A DNA stretch of 64,000 bases from Planktothrix sp. PCC 11201. GTDB taxonomy: Bacteria > Cyanobacteriota > Cyanobacteriia > Cyanobacteriales > Microcoleaceae. Under the pieces are notes generated by a model that was given only the letters and a program-made list of their open reading frames with translations, was not told the origin of the DNA and ran no database searches. Of this stretch, positions 43,769-53,925 are shown piece after piece. Every line of letters starts with the position of its first letter. Within the stretch, counting starts at the first letter, position 1. The position numbers were made by a program, and so were the translations under genes. The DNA is taken from the NCBI RefSeq assembly GCF_900009135.1, contig NZ_LT797711.1, forward strand, positions 186,128 to 250,127, written 5' to 3'.

Positions 43769-45058
43769 ATGGTATCCTCTCCCGTCAGAATTAATCCCGC
43801 ACCGACTCCGGCCTATATTTGTCCCTACGATCGCACCTGTAGTTATTTGGGACAGGCCGCAGTTGAGTTAGATCTCGATGACAATGTGCTGGTGGTGTTA
43901 CAACAACCCCGCAAAGTTGTCACCGTCTCAATTCCCGTCAAACTGGATAACGGTAAAGTTGAGGTGTTAGCCGGACATCGTGTGCAGCATTGCGATGTAC
44001 TTGGCCCCTATAAAGGAGGTTTACGGTATCATCCTTCGGTGAACTTGGGGGAACTCTCCGCCTTAGCGATGTTAATGACTTGGAAATGCGCTTTATTGGG
44101 AATTCCCTACGGGGGTGCTAAGGGTGGCATTGGCTTTGACCCCCATCAATATAGTATTAATGAGTTAGAACGGATCACCCGTCGCTACGCGAGTGAACTG
44201 ATCAAAGATATTGGGCCAGAAACCGATATTCCCGCCCCCGATGTGGGAACCTCCGCTCGAGAAATGGCTTGGATTATGGATACCTATTCGATGAACATGG
44301 GACGGGCCGTGCTGGGGGTGGTGACTGGAAAACCTCTATCTATTGGTGGGTCAAAAGGACGGGAAATGGCGACCGGACGGGGTGTGATGATTACCGTGCG
44401 CGAAGCCTTAGCCGAACAGGGCAAATCCCTCGAAGGTGCAGCGATTGTGATTCAGGGTTTCGGAAAAGTGGGGGCGGCGGCCGCGCAATTGTTTTATGAA
44501 GCTGGGGCGACGGTCTTAGCGGTTTCTAATGTCCATGGTGGGATCTATTCCGAAAATGGCTTAGATATTCCGGCTCTGCAAGCCTATGCAGCCCAAAACA
44601 ACCATGATATCACGGGATTTCCTGATAGTGAACCGATTAGCAATGCCGAATTATTAACATTAGCTTGTGATGTGTTAATTCCAGCAGCCATGGAAGATCA
44701 AATTACCGAAGAAAATGCCGATCAAATCAAGGCTAAAATGATCGCCGAAGCAGCTAATGCCCCGATTACATTATTAGCAGATCAAATGTTAGAAGCCCGG
44801 GGAATTATGGTTTTACCCGATATTCTCGCTAATGCGGGCGGTGTGGTTGTTAGTTATTGGGAATGGGTACAAGGTCAATCCTTTGTCTTCTGGGATGAGG
44901 AACGGGTGAATCATGAAATGGAACACCTGATGGTACAGGCCTATGCTCGGGTGAGTGAACTAGCCAAACAACGGGGGGTTTCTATGCGATTAGCCGCCTA
45001 TACTTTAGGCGTGGGTCGAGTAGCTCAAGCCTTAAAAGATCGGGGTTTGTATCCGTAA
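43769..45058 (+). CDS. gdhA: Glutamate dehydrogenase (Glu/Leu/Phe/Val type)
   Basis: A 429-residue NAD(P)-dependent glutamate dehydrogenase. The substrate/catalytic region is YKGGLRYHPSV (K82), TWKCALLGIPYGGAKGG (K106, K118), and the nucleotide fold is IVIQGFGKVGAAAAQLFYEA (GFGKVG 230-235). It interconverts glutamate with 2-oxoglutarate and ammonia. Length is typical of the hexameric class. The AGGAGG site upstream supports the start. A 28-nt perfect palindrome 22 bp after the stop probably ends the transcript. Confidence 0.96.
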   Translation: MVSSPVRINPAPTPAYICPYDRTCSYLGQAAVELDLDDNVLVVLQQPRKVVTVSIPVKLDNGKVEVLAGHRVQHCDVLGPYKGGLRYHPSVNLGELSALAMLMTWKCALLGIPYGGAKGGIGFDPHQYSINELERITRRYASELIKDIGPETDIPAPDVGTSAREMAWIMDTYSMNMGRAVLGVVTGKPLSIGGSKGREMATGRGVMITVREALAEQGKSLEGAAIVIQGFGKVGAAAAQLFYEAGATVLAVSNVHGGIYSENGLDIPALQAYAAQNNHDITGFPDSEPISNAELLTLACDVLIPAAMEDQITEENADQIKAKMIAEAANAPITLLADQMLEARGIMVLPDILANAGGVVVSYWEWVQGQSFVFWDEERVNHEMEHLMVQAYARVSELAKQRGVSMRLAAYTLGVGRVAQALKDRGLYP

Positions 45059-45079
45059 TGTTTGCTAAATATTCCCGGT

Positions 45080-45107
45080 GTAGAGACGTTGCATGCAACG
45101 TCTCTAC
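45080..45107 (+). terminator. Perfect 28-nt palindrome after gdhA, terminator-like repeat
   Basis: GTAGAGACGTTGCA followed by its exact reverse complement. It lies 22 bp after the gdhA stop. There is no T-run on the plus strand, so it may be a processing hairpin or a dispersed repeat rather than a classical terminator. A degenerate relative is at 63411-63430. Confidence 0.55.
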
Positions 45108-45142
45108 GACTGGTGGGGTTAGGGGGAGTGTCAAGCGATCGC

Positions 45143-45363
45143 CTATTTAAAAATAACATTACGGTAAATTTCTGCTCAAATTGCGTATCCCCAAGCACAA
45201 CACACAAATAGGTCAAAATATTGCGACCAATACGACTGTGGTTGAGCGATCCTCCGGGCATGGGTACGATTTCTCCATCACGATATTCACTACGTCCTTC
45301 TGCTTTTTCTTCAAGGGCGCGATATTCGTCCAAACTATAGTGATGAGCAACTTTCGCAATCAT
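45143..45363 (-). pseudogene. Remnant of a Uma2-family gene
   Basis: Starting at Met (45363), about 60 residues match the N-terminus of Uma2/DUF820 proteins (HYSLDEYRALEEKAEGRSEY, GEIVPMPGGSLNHSRIG). After LGDTQFEQKF the reading frame loses similarity and runs on into the gdhA palindrome. The catalytic PD-(D/E)xK part is missing. It is a broken gene, probably deleted at its 3' end. Confidence 0.7.
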
Positions 45364-45456
45364 CGAATTATGTTGGTTATACACTTATAAATTTTACCGC
45401 CCACCTACTGAATGGAGATTAAAATAAACAATGAATATTAAAAATCAACAACAATT

Positions 45457-46080
45457 ATGGCTTTAAAGTTTATCTCCATTCCCCCTGAAACTGGCAAACC
45501 CCCTCAAGGATTAATTGTGCTGATGCACGGTTGGGGCGCAAATGCTGAGGATCTCACCTCCCTAGCTCCGATGTTGCGTTTGAGCGACTATCAATTCATC
45601 TTTCCCCAGGCCCCCTTTCCCCATCCTCAAGCCCCGATGGGAAGGGCCTGGTACGCCTTAGAAACCCCTGAATATGAAGGATTAGCCGAAACCCAACAGC
45701 AGGTCAAGGAATGGTTAGAATCCTTAGAAGCGAGTACCGGAGTTCCCCTATCCCGAACCATTTTAGGGGGATTTTCCCAAGGGGGGGCGATGGTGTTGGA
45801 TATAGGACGTTATTTTCCTTTAGCGGGCTTAATTATTTTAAGTGGTTATTTGCATTTTTCCCCCGAACCTTTAGACCATGATTTACCCCCGGTATTAATT
45901 GTTCATGGAAAACAAGATCCGATTGTGCCAATAGAAGCCGCCGGGCAAGCCAGAACTGCCTTTGAACAGTTGGGGGCAAAAGTTCAGTACCAAGAATTTA
46001 ATATGGGTCATGAAATTCGACCCGAGGTTTTAGGCTTAATAAGAAGTTTTGTAATAGATTCGATACCACAATCAACCTAA
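45457..46080 (+). CDS. Carboxylesterase/phospholipase-type alpha/beta hydrolase
   Basis: A 207-residue hydrolase of the YpfH/acyl-protein-thioesterase-like group. The oxyanion segment is LIVLMHGWGANAEDL, the nucleophile S107 is in LGGFSQGGAM, the acid D154 in VHGKQDPIVP and H185 in FNMGHEI. No signal peptide. The substrate is unknown but likely a small ester or lysophospholipid. It is the first of a plus-strand run with the DUF2555 gene and coaBC. Confidence 0.9.
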   Translation: MALKFISIPPETGKPPQGLIVLMHGWGANAEDLTSLAPMLRLSDYQFIFPQAPFPHPQAPMGRAWYALETPEYEGLAETQQQVKEWLESLEASTGVPLSRTILGGFSQGGAMVLDIGRYFPLAGLIILSGYLHFSPEPLDHDLPPVLIVHGKQDPIVPIEAAGQARTAFEQLGAKVQYQEFNMGHEIRPEVLGLIRSFVIDSIPQST

Positions 46081-46169
46081 TAGCCTTAGTATAGAGATGG
46101 GGTTATCCATTAATGGTAACTCCGCCCAGTCAAGCTCAAAGCAAATGCAATTCACGGGAGGTTTAACTC

Positions 46170-46382
46170 ATGGCAACCTTGACTCAATCCTCACCGAATA
46201 TTCCCACTCTAACAGCCGAGGATGTGGCGGAACTGGCTGCTCGTCTGGAACGAGATGATTATGATAATGCCTTTGAAGGACTCAATGATTGGCATTTGTT
46301 ACGAGCGATCGCATTTCAACGTCCCGAGCTAGTGGAACCCTATGTTTACTTGCTCGACCTTGAGGCCTATGATGAAGCCTAA
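46170..46382 (+). CDS. DUF2555 family protein
   Basis: A 70-residue, strongly acidic cyanobacterial protein. LTAEDVAELAARLERDDYDN and GLNDWHLLRAIAFQRPELVE match the DUF2555 family. The function is unknown. A GGGAGG site precedes the ATG. It lies 37 bp upstream of coaBC, so the two may share a message. Confidence 0.85.
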   Translation: MATLTQSSPNIPTLTAEDVAELAARLERDDYDNAFEGLNDWHLLRAIAFQRPELVEPYVYLLDLEAYDEA

Positions 46383-46419
46383 CCCTTTGATCGTCTTTAG
46401 GTTGGAATTAGGTTAACAA

Positions 46420-47688
46420 ATGGAAATGATTTTGCCTTCCACCTTGAACAAGCATATTTTAGTTGGAATTAGTGGGGGCATTGCAGCTTATAAAGTCTGT
46501 GAAATTGTTTCAACTTTAGCGAAAGCTGGGGCTGATGTGCGGGTGATTTTGACCGACTCAGCCCAAGAATTTATTACTCCTTTAACCTGCGCGACTCTCT
46601 CCCGCCATCGGGCCTATACGGATCAAGAATTCTGGCAACCAACTCACGGCCGTCCCTTACATATTCAGTTAGGGGAATGGGCGGATATTTTTTTGATTGC
46701 ACCCCTGACGGCTAATACCTTAGCTAAATTGGCTACAGGATTTTCAGATAATTTGCTGACTAATACGGTTTTAGCCTCCAGTTGTCCGGTGTTACTCGCT
46801 CCAGCTATGAACCGGGAAATGTGGAAACAAATTTCGGTACAACGCAATTGGCAAACCCTATTTTTAGATCCTCGGTTTCATGGGATGACCCCCGTCGATG
46901 GAATTCTTGCCTGTGATCTTCGGGCTACAAACCCAGGCAATTCCACTCGGGAAGGGGTAGGAAGAATGGCAGAACCCAAACAAATATTAGCTCATATTAA
47001 TTCTTTATTAAATACCAACGGTAAACGAGATTTAATGGGAAAACGGATATTAATTAGTGCGGGCGGAACCCGGGAACATCTTGATCCGGTGCGGTTTATT
47101 GGCAACCCGTCAACGGGGAAAATGGGACTGGCTTTAGTACAAGCGGCGATTCATCGAGGAGCCTCAGTCACCTTAGTACATGGCCCGATGAATACGGAAT
47201 TAGTCGCAAATTTACCCGAAGTGGAGTTAGTCTCCGTCACCAGTGGGGAAGAAATGTATCGGGAGATGCTGACAGGATTTCCCCAAGCGGATATAACGGT
47301 AATGGCGGCGGCCGTGGGTGATGTGAAACCGGCGATTTATAGTCAGGATAAATTGCCCAAAGCCCTTCTACCCACAGAACTGCCATTGGAAACTATTGTT
47401 GATATTGTAGCAGAACTGGGAAAAATGAAGCAACCCCACCAAAAATTAGTCGGGTTTGCAGCGCAAACAGGGGAAATTGTTAGTCCGGCGGAAGATAAAT
47501 TACAGCGAAAAAATTTAGATGTTATTGTTGCTAATCCTATCGATTTAGCTAACGCTGGATTTGGCAGTGAAACCAATCAAGGGATATTATTAAGTCGTCA
47601 GGGACAGAAGTTAGAAATTGGGGCTTGCAGCAAGTTACAATTAGCCCATCAGTTATTTGATTTTATAGCGAACAACTGCTATAACTAA
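46420..47688 (+). CDS. coaBC: Bifunctional phosphopantothenoylcysteine decarboxylase/synthase
   Basis: A 422-residue CoaBC, catalysing two steps of coenzyme A synthesis. The N-terminal FMN-dependent decarboxylase part has [40 protein letters not shown] and [11 protein letters not shown]. The C-terminal synthase part begins about residue 195 with [20 protein letters not shown] and contains [12 protein letters not shown]. Full length with both active regions. The start is ATG 46420; Met3 is a close alternative. Confidence 0.96.
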   Translation: MEMILPSTLNKHILVGISGGIAAYKVCEIVSTLAKAGADVRVILTDSAQEFITPLTCATLSRHRAYTDQEFWQPTHGRPLHIQLGEWADIFLIAPLTANTLAKLATGFSDNLLTNTVLASSCPVLLAPAMNREMWKQISVQRNWQTLFLDPRFHGMTPVDGILACDLRATNPGNSTREGVGRMAEPKQILAHINSLLNTNGKRDLMGKRILISAGGTREHLDPVRFIGNPSTGKMGLALVQAAIHRGASVTLVHGPMNTELVANLPEVELVSVTSGEEMYREMLTGFPQADITVMAAAVGDVKPAIYSQDKLPKALLPTELPLETIVDIVAELGKMKQPHQKLVGFAAQTGEIVSPAEDKLQRKNLDVIVANPIDLANAGFGSETNQGILLSRQGQKLEIGACSKLQLAHQLFDFIANNCYN

Positions 47689-47723
47689 CAACTAATAACT
47701 GATAACTGATAACTAACAATTGA

Positions 47724-47865
47724 TATAGCGCTACGCATTACAGTTAGGACACTTTTGAGTCCCTATTCCCTATTCCCTATTCCCTATTCCCTATTCCCTA
47801 TTCCCTATTCCCTATTCCCTATTCCCTATTCCCTATTCCCTATTCTAAGAGTGCCTAGGGCTATA
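47724..47865. mobile_element. MITE-like element carrying a 12-unit CCCTATT tandem repeat
   Basis: The left end TATAGCGCTACGCATTACAG and right end AAGAGTGCCTAGGGCTATA are loosely inverted. The core from 47761 to 47844 is exactly twelve CCCTATT heptamers. CAGTTATCAGT-like words flank it on both sides. The heptamer tract is prone to slippage, so copy number should vary between strains. The next gene starts 35 bp beyond it. Confidence 0.65.
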
Positions 47866-47899
47866 ACTAGCAACTGATAACTAATAACTGATAACTGAT

Positions 47900-50215
47900 A
47901 TGCCAAGATCCCACAATCCTCAGTTTTTAACAGAAAATAGAGTTTTCCGTGTTGATGATCAAAGCAGTCTTATTAAACAAACAGAAGCAGAATTGCAACA
48001 ACAAAAGCTAGATTTTCAGGTGGTTAACCGGGCACTGGCGGTATTAAGTGCTTGTACTCAAGCTGTGATCCGCGCTACCGATGAAATGACGCTCCTGCAA
48101 ACCCTTTGCGAGTTAATTACCCAAGAAGCAGCCTATCGTATGGCTTGGGTGGCTTACGTTTGCCAGGATCAGGCTAAAAGCGTCAAAGCAATGGCTTGGG
48201 CGGGTTATGAAGCCGATTACTTAAAAACCCTGAATATTACCTGGGCGGATACCGAGCGAGGTATGGGCCCCACGGGACGGGTAATTCGTTCTGGACATCC
48301 GGTAGCTTGCCAAAATATGCTCCATGACCCCAATTTTGCCCCCTGGCGCGAAGCCGCCCAACAGCGTGGCTATCAATCCTCCATAGTGCTTCCTATGCTT
48401 AATAATGGCGAAGTATTTGGGACTTTGAATATTTACTCCGCCGAAGCCTATGCTTTTAATCCCAGAGAGGTTGAACTATTAACACAACTCACAGATAGTC
48501 TGAGTTTTGGAATTATAGCATTACGCGCTGAACAATCCCTACGAGAAAACGAACAACGCTATCGTTTATTAGCGGAAAATATTAGTGATTTAGTCTGTAT
48601 TCAAGATCTGGATCGCCGTTATCTCTACCTGAGTCCTTCCTGCGAATCTTTACTCGGTTATGGTTATGAGGAATTAATTGGAGAAGACCCCTATATTCTA
48701 TTCCATCCCGATGACCGCGATCGCATTGCTGAAGAATTTTGCGCTGCAATTTTAGGTAAAAACAATATTTCTATAACCTATCGCATTAGTCAGAAATCAG
48801 GAAACTATATTTGGTTAGAAACTTTAACAAAACCAATTTTAGATGAGGCGGGTCAGGTCGTTCAAATCCAAACAACTTCTAGGGATATCACAGAAAGAAT
48901 TTTAGTCCAAGAGCGTTTCAAATATGAAGCCCTACATGATGCCCTAACGGGTTTACCTAATCGAAATCTCCTGATGGAAAGGCTCAAATTAGGGATGAAC
49001 CGGATTCACAATTTTGAAGGCTATCACTTTGCCCTTTTATTCCTCGATCTCGACCGATTCAAAGTGATTAATGACAGTCTAGGACATTTAGTAGGGGATC
49101 AGTTATTGATCGCTATAGCGCGTAAGTTTCAGTCGATTTTGCGCTCAACCGATCTTGTCACTAGAATCGGTGGTGATGAGTTTGTAATATTATTAGATGA
49201 AATTAAAGATATTCAAGAAGCAATTAGAGCGACTGAGAAGATTTTTAAAGCCTTAGCTTGCCCATTAATCATCGAAGAAAGGGAAATTCATGTAAGTACA
49301 AGTATTGGGATTGTGTTTGGGACAAAAGACTATATTCGAGCCTCGGATATACTACGCGATGCCGATATTGCCATGTATCGTGCCAAAAATCAAGGTAAGG
49401 CTAGATATGAAATTTTTGATCGAGAAATGCACGCGATCGCTATTAATCGACTCCAGTTAGAAAATGATCTTCGTAGAGCGATTGAACAACAACAATTTTT
49501 AGTTTATTATCAACCAATTATTGATATTTATAATCATCGCCTCATAGGATTTGAGGCATTAATCCGTTGGCAACATCCCACTCGCGGGTTTATTTGTCCC
49601 GCAGAATTTATTCCTTTAGCCGAAGAAACTAACTTAATTTTAGCGATTGATAGTTGGATGTTATCCACCGCTTGTCAACAACTCGCAACCTGGAACAAAA
49701 AATTTCCCAGTCGCCAACCTCTGAAGATTAGTATTAATCTTTCGGCTCAGGATTTTCGCAAAGTTAATTTAATCGAAGAAATTGATACTATTTTAAAAGA
49801 AACGGGTTTAGAAGGGAATGCAATAACCTTAGAAATTACCGAAAGTATGTTAATTGAAGATATTAATAAAACCATTTATGTCTTGAAAGAAATTAAGTCT
49901 CGAAATATTGAAATTAGTATTGATGATTTTGGTACGGGATATTCCTCTCTTAATTATCTTCATCGTTTTCCTGTGGATCATTTGAAAATTGATTATTCTT
50001 TTGTGAGTCAGATGCAGAAAGAAAACCGTAATTATCAAGTTGTGAGTACCATTATTGATTTAGGTCATCATCTGGGTTTAGCTATTGTTGCTGAAGGGAT
50101 TGAAACATCCCAACAAATGCAATGGTTACGGGAACTGGACTGCGAATTTGGTCAAGGTTATTTATTTGCTAAACCTTTATCTGCTCAAGACATTGAAATC
50201 AAATTTTTAACCTAA
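47900..50215 (+). CDS. GAF-PAS-GGDEF-EAL cyclic-di-GMP protein
   Basis: A 771-residue signalling protein. A GAF domain lies at about 60-215 (AWVAYVCQDQAKSVKAMAWA, GTLNIYSAEAYAFNP) and a PAS domain at about 220-345 (YRLLAENISDLVCIQDLD). A GGDEF domain follows with intact IGGDEFVILL, then EAL with IGFEALIRW, the DDFGTGYSSL loop and EGIET. Both the synthesis and degradation motifs look intact, so the net activity cannot be told. No membrane segment. The start lies just after a repeat-rich gap. Confidence 0.93.
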   Translation: MPRSHNPQFLTENRVFRVDDQSSLIKQTEAELQQQKLDFQVVNRALAVLSACTQAVIRATDEMTLLQTLCELITQEAAYRMAWVAYVCQDQAKSVKAMAWAGYEADYLKTLNITWADTERGMGPTGRVIRSGHPVACQNMLHDPNFAPWREAAQQRGYQSSIVLPMLNNGEVFGTLNIYSAEAYAFNPREVELLTQLTDSLSFGIIALRAEQSLRENEQRYRLLAENISDLVCIQDLDRRYLYLSPSCESLLGYGYEELIGEDPYILFHPDDRDRIAEEFCAAILGKNNISITYRISQKSGNYIWLETLTKPILDEAGQVVQIQTTSRDITERILVQERFKYEALHDALTGLPNRNLLMERLKLGMNRIHNFEGYHFALLFLDLDRFKVINDSLGHLVGDQLLIAIARKFQSILRSTDLVTRIGGDEFVILLDEIKDIQEAIRATEKIFKALACPLIIEEREIHVSTSIGIVFGTKDYIRASDILRDADIAMYRAKNQGKARYEIFDREMHAIAINRLQLENDLRRAIEQQQFLVYYQPIIDIYNHRLIGFEALIRWQHPTRGFICPAEFIPLAEETNLILAIDSWMLSTACQQLATWNKKFPSRQPLKISINLSAQDFRKVNLIEEIDTILKETGLEGNAITLEITESMLIEDINKTIYVLKEIKSRNIEISIDDFGTGYSSLNYLHRFPVDHLKIDYSFVSQMQKENRNYQVVSTIIDLGHHLGLAIVAEGIETSQQMQWLRELDCEFGQGYLFAKPLSAQDIEIKFLT

Positions 50216-50223
50216 ATAAGAAA

Positions 50224-50367
50224 TATAGCAAGAGGCAATAGGGAATAGGGAATAGGGAATAGGGAATAGGGAATAGGGAATAGGCAATGGGCAATAGGTA
50301 AATACTTACTATGAGCAGATTTTAGCTTTCAAGAATGTCCGTCCTAATAGATGCAGCAACTGCTATA
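50224..50367. mobile_element. MITE-like element, TATAGCA termini, copy 2
   Basis: It has the same termini and interior as 43503-43607. It contains an inserted tract of six GGGAATA heptamers at 50241-50282, the reverse-strand relative of the CCCTATT tract at 47761. It starts 9 bp after the GGDEF-EAL stop. Confidence 0.7.
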
Positions 50368-50412
50368 TATAGTGGGGAATGGGGAATAGTAAGCATGGAC
50401 TATTATTATATT

Positions 50413-53400
50413 CTAAGGCTGATGGAGTAATAAGTTTGTTTCCTGATTTTGAAAATTACATTCCTTTCCCCTTAGAATATTATGGGTTAAATAATCTCGA
50501 ACAAAATTACACCCATAACTCAATAAATCCAAATTCAAAACATTTTCAACATTCCATAAAATTAAAGTATTATCTTCACCAACCGATGCCACAAACGTAC
50601 CATCAGGACTATAGGCTAACCCCCGAATTGCCGCACTATGTCCCCGTAGGGTGGTGAGTTCCTTTCCTTCCAACGTCCATAACTTCACCGTATTGTCAAC
50701 ACTACCCGATGCTAGTCTATCTCCCCTGGGACTAAACGCCACCCCCCAAACCGCCGCCGTGTGACCTTCCAGGGTTCTCAATAAAGTTCCATCCCGTTTC
50801 CAGAGTTTAACTGTATTATCGGCACTTCCCGACGCCAACATTTCACCGTTAGGACTCCATGCCACCCGCCACACAGCCGTTTCATGACCCTTGAATGTTC
50901 TCAGTAAAGTACCATCTGATTTCCACAATTTAACGGTTCCATCGGCACTTGCAGAAGCCAACCACCGACCATCGGGACTAAAAACTACCTGCCATACCGT
51001 CGCCTGATGTCCGGTCAAGGTTTTCAGTAAAGTACCCTCTCGGTTCCAGAGTTTAATGGTATTATCCTCCCCTCCTGAAGCGATAATCTGAGCATCGGGA
51101 CTCAAGGCGACAGCCCAGACTAAAGCCGTATGCCCAACTAACCTCTTGACTAAGGTTCCGTCCCGTTTCCACAACGTCACCGTATTATTATTACTGGCTG
51201 CAACAATCCATTTTTGATCCCGACTCAAATCAACGGCGACTGACCCCCTAAGCTCACTTTTCAGAGTTTTTAACAGTTGACCTTGACGGTTCCAGATCTT
51301 CACCCAACCGTCCACGGTTCCCGTGACAATGGTCTGACCATCCTGACTAATATCAACACCCCAAACCCCTCCCTGATAAGGATTAATCATCGTTCGGAAG
51401 GGATTTTGACTTTGCCACAGTCGCACACCATTTTCTGCCCCCGCCGAGGCAATAAACTGACCATCAGCACTCCAATCCAAGCCCCAAATGACTCCGAGAT
51501 GTCCTTTCAGGGTATTCAGAGGTGTGCCGTCCCGTCGCCATAACTTAATGGTTTTATCCACACTCCCAGAAGCGAGGGTCTGACCATCGGGACTCCAAGC
51601 CACACCATAAACAGCAGCACTATGACCTTCTAGGGTTCTGAGCAAAGTCCCATCAAGTTTCCACAATTTAACGGTTTTGTCAGCACTAGCCGATGCCAGA
51701 GTTTGACTATCGGGACTAAAAGCCACCGACACCACTAACCCGGGATGACCCCGAAAGGTTCGCGAGATAGTCCCATCGGATTTCCACAATTTAATGGTTT
51801 TGTCGAAACCTCCAGCCGCTATCCATTGACCATCGGGACTCCAAGCCACCCCCCAAACCCCTTCTCCCCGTTGCTCAAGGGTTTTGAGTAACCTCCCATC
51901 CCGCCGCCATACCTTCACCGCCCCGTCCATACTACTAGAAACAATCTGCTCACCATCGGGACTAAAGGCCACGCCCCAGACCCCAATTCCATTCCCCGCA
52001 AAGGTATTTAACAGTGTGCCATCTCGTTTCCACAGTTTAACTGTACCATCATCACCCCCGGAAGCAATAAATTGACTATCGGGACTAAAATTAAGGGTTC
52101 TAACGGTTCCTTGATGACCTTTGAGGGTGGCCACGGACTGACCGTCCCGTCCCCAAAGTTTGATCTTTTTATCCACACTCCCAGAAGCAATTAAAGAACT
52201 ATCAGGACTGATATCAACGGTCATCACCGCCGCTTTATGACCCAATAAACGGTTATATTCATCGGTTTCATAAACCGCTTGTCGCAGCACATTTTTAACT
52301 TGATCCTGAATAGTTATATCAGTTTTTTGGAGGTTTTGGAGACGATGTTTAGCTTTGATGGCTTCAATTAAAGCATCTAAACGACGGTTAGAAACAAAGA
52401 GTCCATCGGAGGCGGAAACCAGGGCTTGAATTTCACTCAGTCGCGCTTGATATTCACTCAACAGTGAACGTCGATATTGAATATAACTGGTAATCCCTAA
52501 ACCACAGGCAATTAATAAAGCAAAACTTACCGCTATTAGTAAATTTTTTTGACGTTTTGCTGCCTGTTCTTCTTGAGTTAATCTGGCTTTAACTTCTTGG
52601 GTTCTTTGAGCTTCTAAAACCAGTTGTACTTCCTGTCTATCTGCTTCTACACTAGCTGCTAAAAATTGATAGTCTAAATCACTTAAACTTTTGCCCATCG
52701 CCCAGGTTTGAGCGTCTTTTAATGCTTGTCCTCGTAATAGGCGGGATTCATCGGTTCTTCCTGTCAAAACCCAAGCGTCTAAAACCTGAGAATAGGGTCG
52801 CAGTTGCCCTAATTGTTTTTCGACCCAGGACTGATTAAAGACTTCTTGATAAATGCGATTTTTGATTTGTAAGTAGCCTTGTTTTTTAATTAATAATCCT
52901 GATAATAAAAGTTCTGTTTGTTCGGGACTATCATCGGTTATAATTGGGGTATTTTGTAAAACTTGTTGATAAACACCGAGTAATCTTCCGGCCCGTTGTT
53001 CATTTCTCAAAAGGCGATCACAGATAGTTTTTAAATGTTCCGGTTCGTCCTGACTTTCCCAATGTTCAATAATTTGCGATCGCACTAAATTTTCTATCCA
53101 AAAAGATTCCGAACCCAGGGGAGGAATTAAATTTTGAGAAATAGAATTCTGTATGGCAAAATCAACTAATTGACAGAGTTTTTGGGTTAAAAAAGGTTGT
53201 CCCCCCGTCCAAGCAATAATTTGTTTTACGATTAAATGGGCTTGGGTAATTTTTCCTTCTAATTCTTTTGCTAAAGATAACGCTTCTTCTGCCGTAAAAC
53301 CACATAAGTTAATCGCTTGACCAATATTAAAAGGAGTCCGAGTTTTATCTAAAATTAAATTACTGGGAGTGGCGACACCAAATAAGGCAAAAGTAATCCG

Positions 53401-53925
53401 TTTATACCCAGGATTAATCGCTCTTTGATTATAACAATAACGAATCAGAGCAAAAAAATCATCAATGGGAAAATTCAGGCTTAAAACACTATCAATTTCA
53501 TCAATAAAAATACAAAGCTGTTGTTCAGGAAATTGCTGAAATAATAATTCCTCAATAAAATCACTGAGTCGCTGTAATAACGAAACATCTTCCCGTTCTT
53601 TCCACCAAGTTTTTAAATTAATTTTTCCTACACAATTAAACCCTCTACACAAATCTCCAACAATCCCTTTATACCATTGTAAGGGAGTAATTTGTTGACT
53701 CCCAATCCGAGTCATATCCAGAATTGTACAGCTATATCCCTCTTTTTCCAGTCGGGATTTCGCTCGCACCATTAAGGAAGATTTCCCCATTTGTCGAGCA
53801 TTAAAAACATAGCAGAAATTCCCGGCTTTGAGTGCGGTATAAAGTTGTTCATCCGCCCGACGCTGAATATAGGTTGGGTTATTCTGATCTAAACTCCCCC
53901 CAACTTGATATGGACTGGAAATCAT
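50413..53925 (-). CDS. AAA-like ATPase with 14 WD40 repeats
   Basis: An 1170-residue protein. An N-terminal AAA_35-type ATPase occupies about 1-400, with P-loop ARQMGKSSLM and Walker B LCIFIDEIDSVL. A coiled segment and one membrane helix follow (LLIAVSFALLIACGLGI, about residue 465). From about 560 to 1130 I count 14 WD40 units, each ending in forms of SxDxTVKLW, enough for two seven-bladed propellers. Such proteins are frequent in filamentous cyanobacteria and are thought to act as scaffolds in signalling or conflict responses. No effector domain is seen. Confidence 0.92.
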   Translation of the reverse strand: MISSPYQVGGSLDQNNPTYIQRRADEQLYTALKAGNFCYVFNARQMGKSSLMVRAKSRLEKEGYSCTILDMTRIGSQQITPLQWYKGIVGDLCRGFNCVGKINLKTWWKEREDVSLLQRLSDFIEELLFQQFPEQQLCIFIDEIDSVLSLNFPIDDFFALIRYCYNQRAINPGYKRITFALFGVATPSNLILDKTRTPFNIGQAINLCGFTAEEALSLAKELEGKITQAHLIVKQIIAWTGGQPFLTQKLCQLVDFAIQNSISQNLIPPLGSESFWIENLVRSQIIEHWESQDEPEHLKTICDRLLRNEQRAGRLLGVYQQVLQNTPIITDDSPEQTELLLSGLLIKKQGYLQIKNRIYQEVFNQSWVEKQLGQLRPYSQVLDAWVLTGRTDESRLLRGQALKDAQTWAMGKSLSDLDYQFLAASVEADRQEVQLVLEAQRTQEVKARLTQEEQAAKRQKNLLIAVSFALLIACGLGITSYIQYRRSLLSEYQARLSEIQALVSASDGLFVSNRRLDALIEAIKAKHRLQNLQKTDITIQDQVKNVLRQAVYETDEYNRLLGHKAAVMTVDISPDSSLIASGSVDKKIKLWGRDGQSVATLKGHQGTVRTLNFSPDSQFIASGGDDGTVKLWKRDGTLLNTFAGNGIGVWGVAFSPDGEQIVSSSMDGAVKVWRRDGRLLKTLEQRGEGVWGVAWSPDGQWIAAGGFDKTIKLWKSDGTISRTFRGHPGLVVSVAFSPDSQTLASASADKTVKLWKLDGTLLRTLEGHSAAVYGVAWSPDGQTLASGSVDKTIKLWRRDGTPLNTLKGHLGVIWGLDWSADGQFIASAGAENGVRLWQSQNPFRTMINPYQGGVWGVDISQDGQTIVTGTVDGWVKIWNRQGQLLKTLKSELRGSVAVDLSRDQKWIVAASNNNTVTLWKRDGTLVKRLVGHTALVWAVALSPDAQIIASGGEDNTIKLWNREGTLLKTLTGHQATVWQVVFSPDGRWLASASADGTVKLWKSDGTLLRTFKGHETAVWRVAWSPNGEMLASGSADNTVKLWKRDGTLLRTLEGHTAAVWGVAFSPRGDRLASGSVDNTVKLWTLEGKELTTLRGHSAAIRGLAYSPDGTFVASVGEDNTLILWNVENVLNLDLLSYGCNFVRDYLTHNILRGKECNFQNQETNLLLHQP

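Noticed and set aside
50379-50657. 92-residue plus-strand frame antisense to the end of the WD40 gene
   Set aside because: It is a shadow of the WD40 coding sequence with no independent support.
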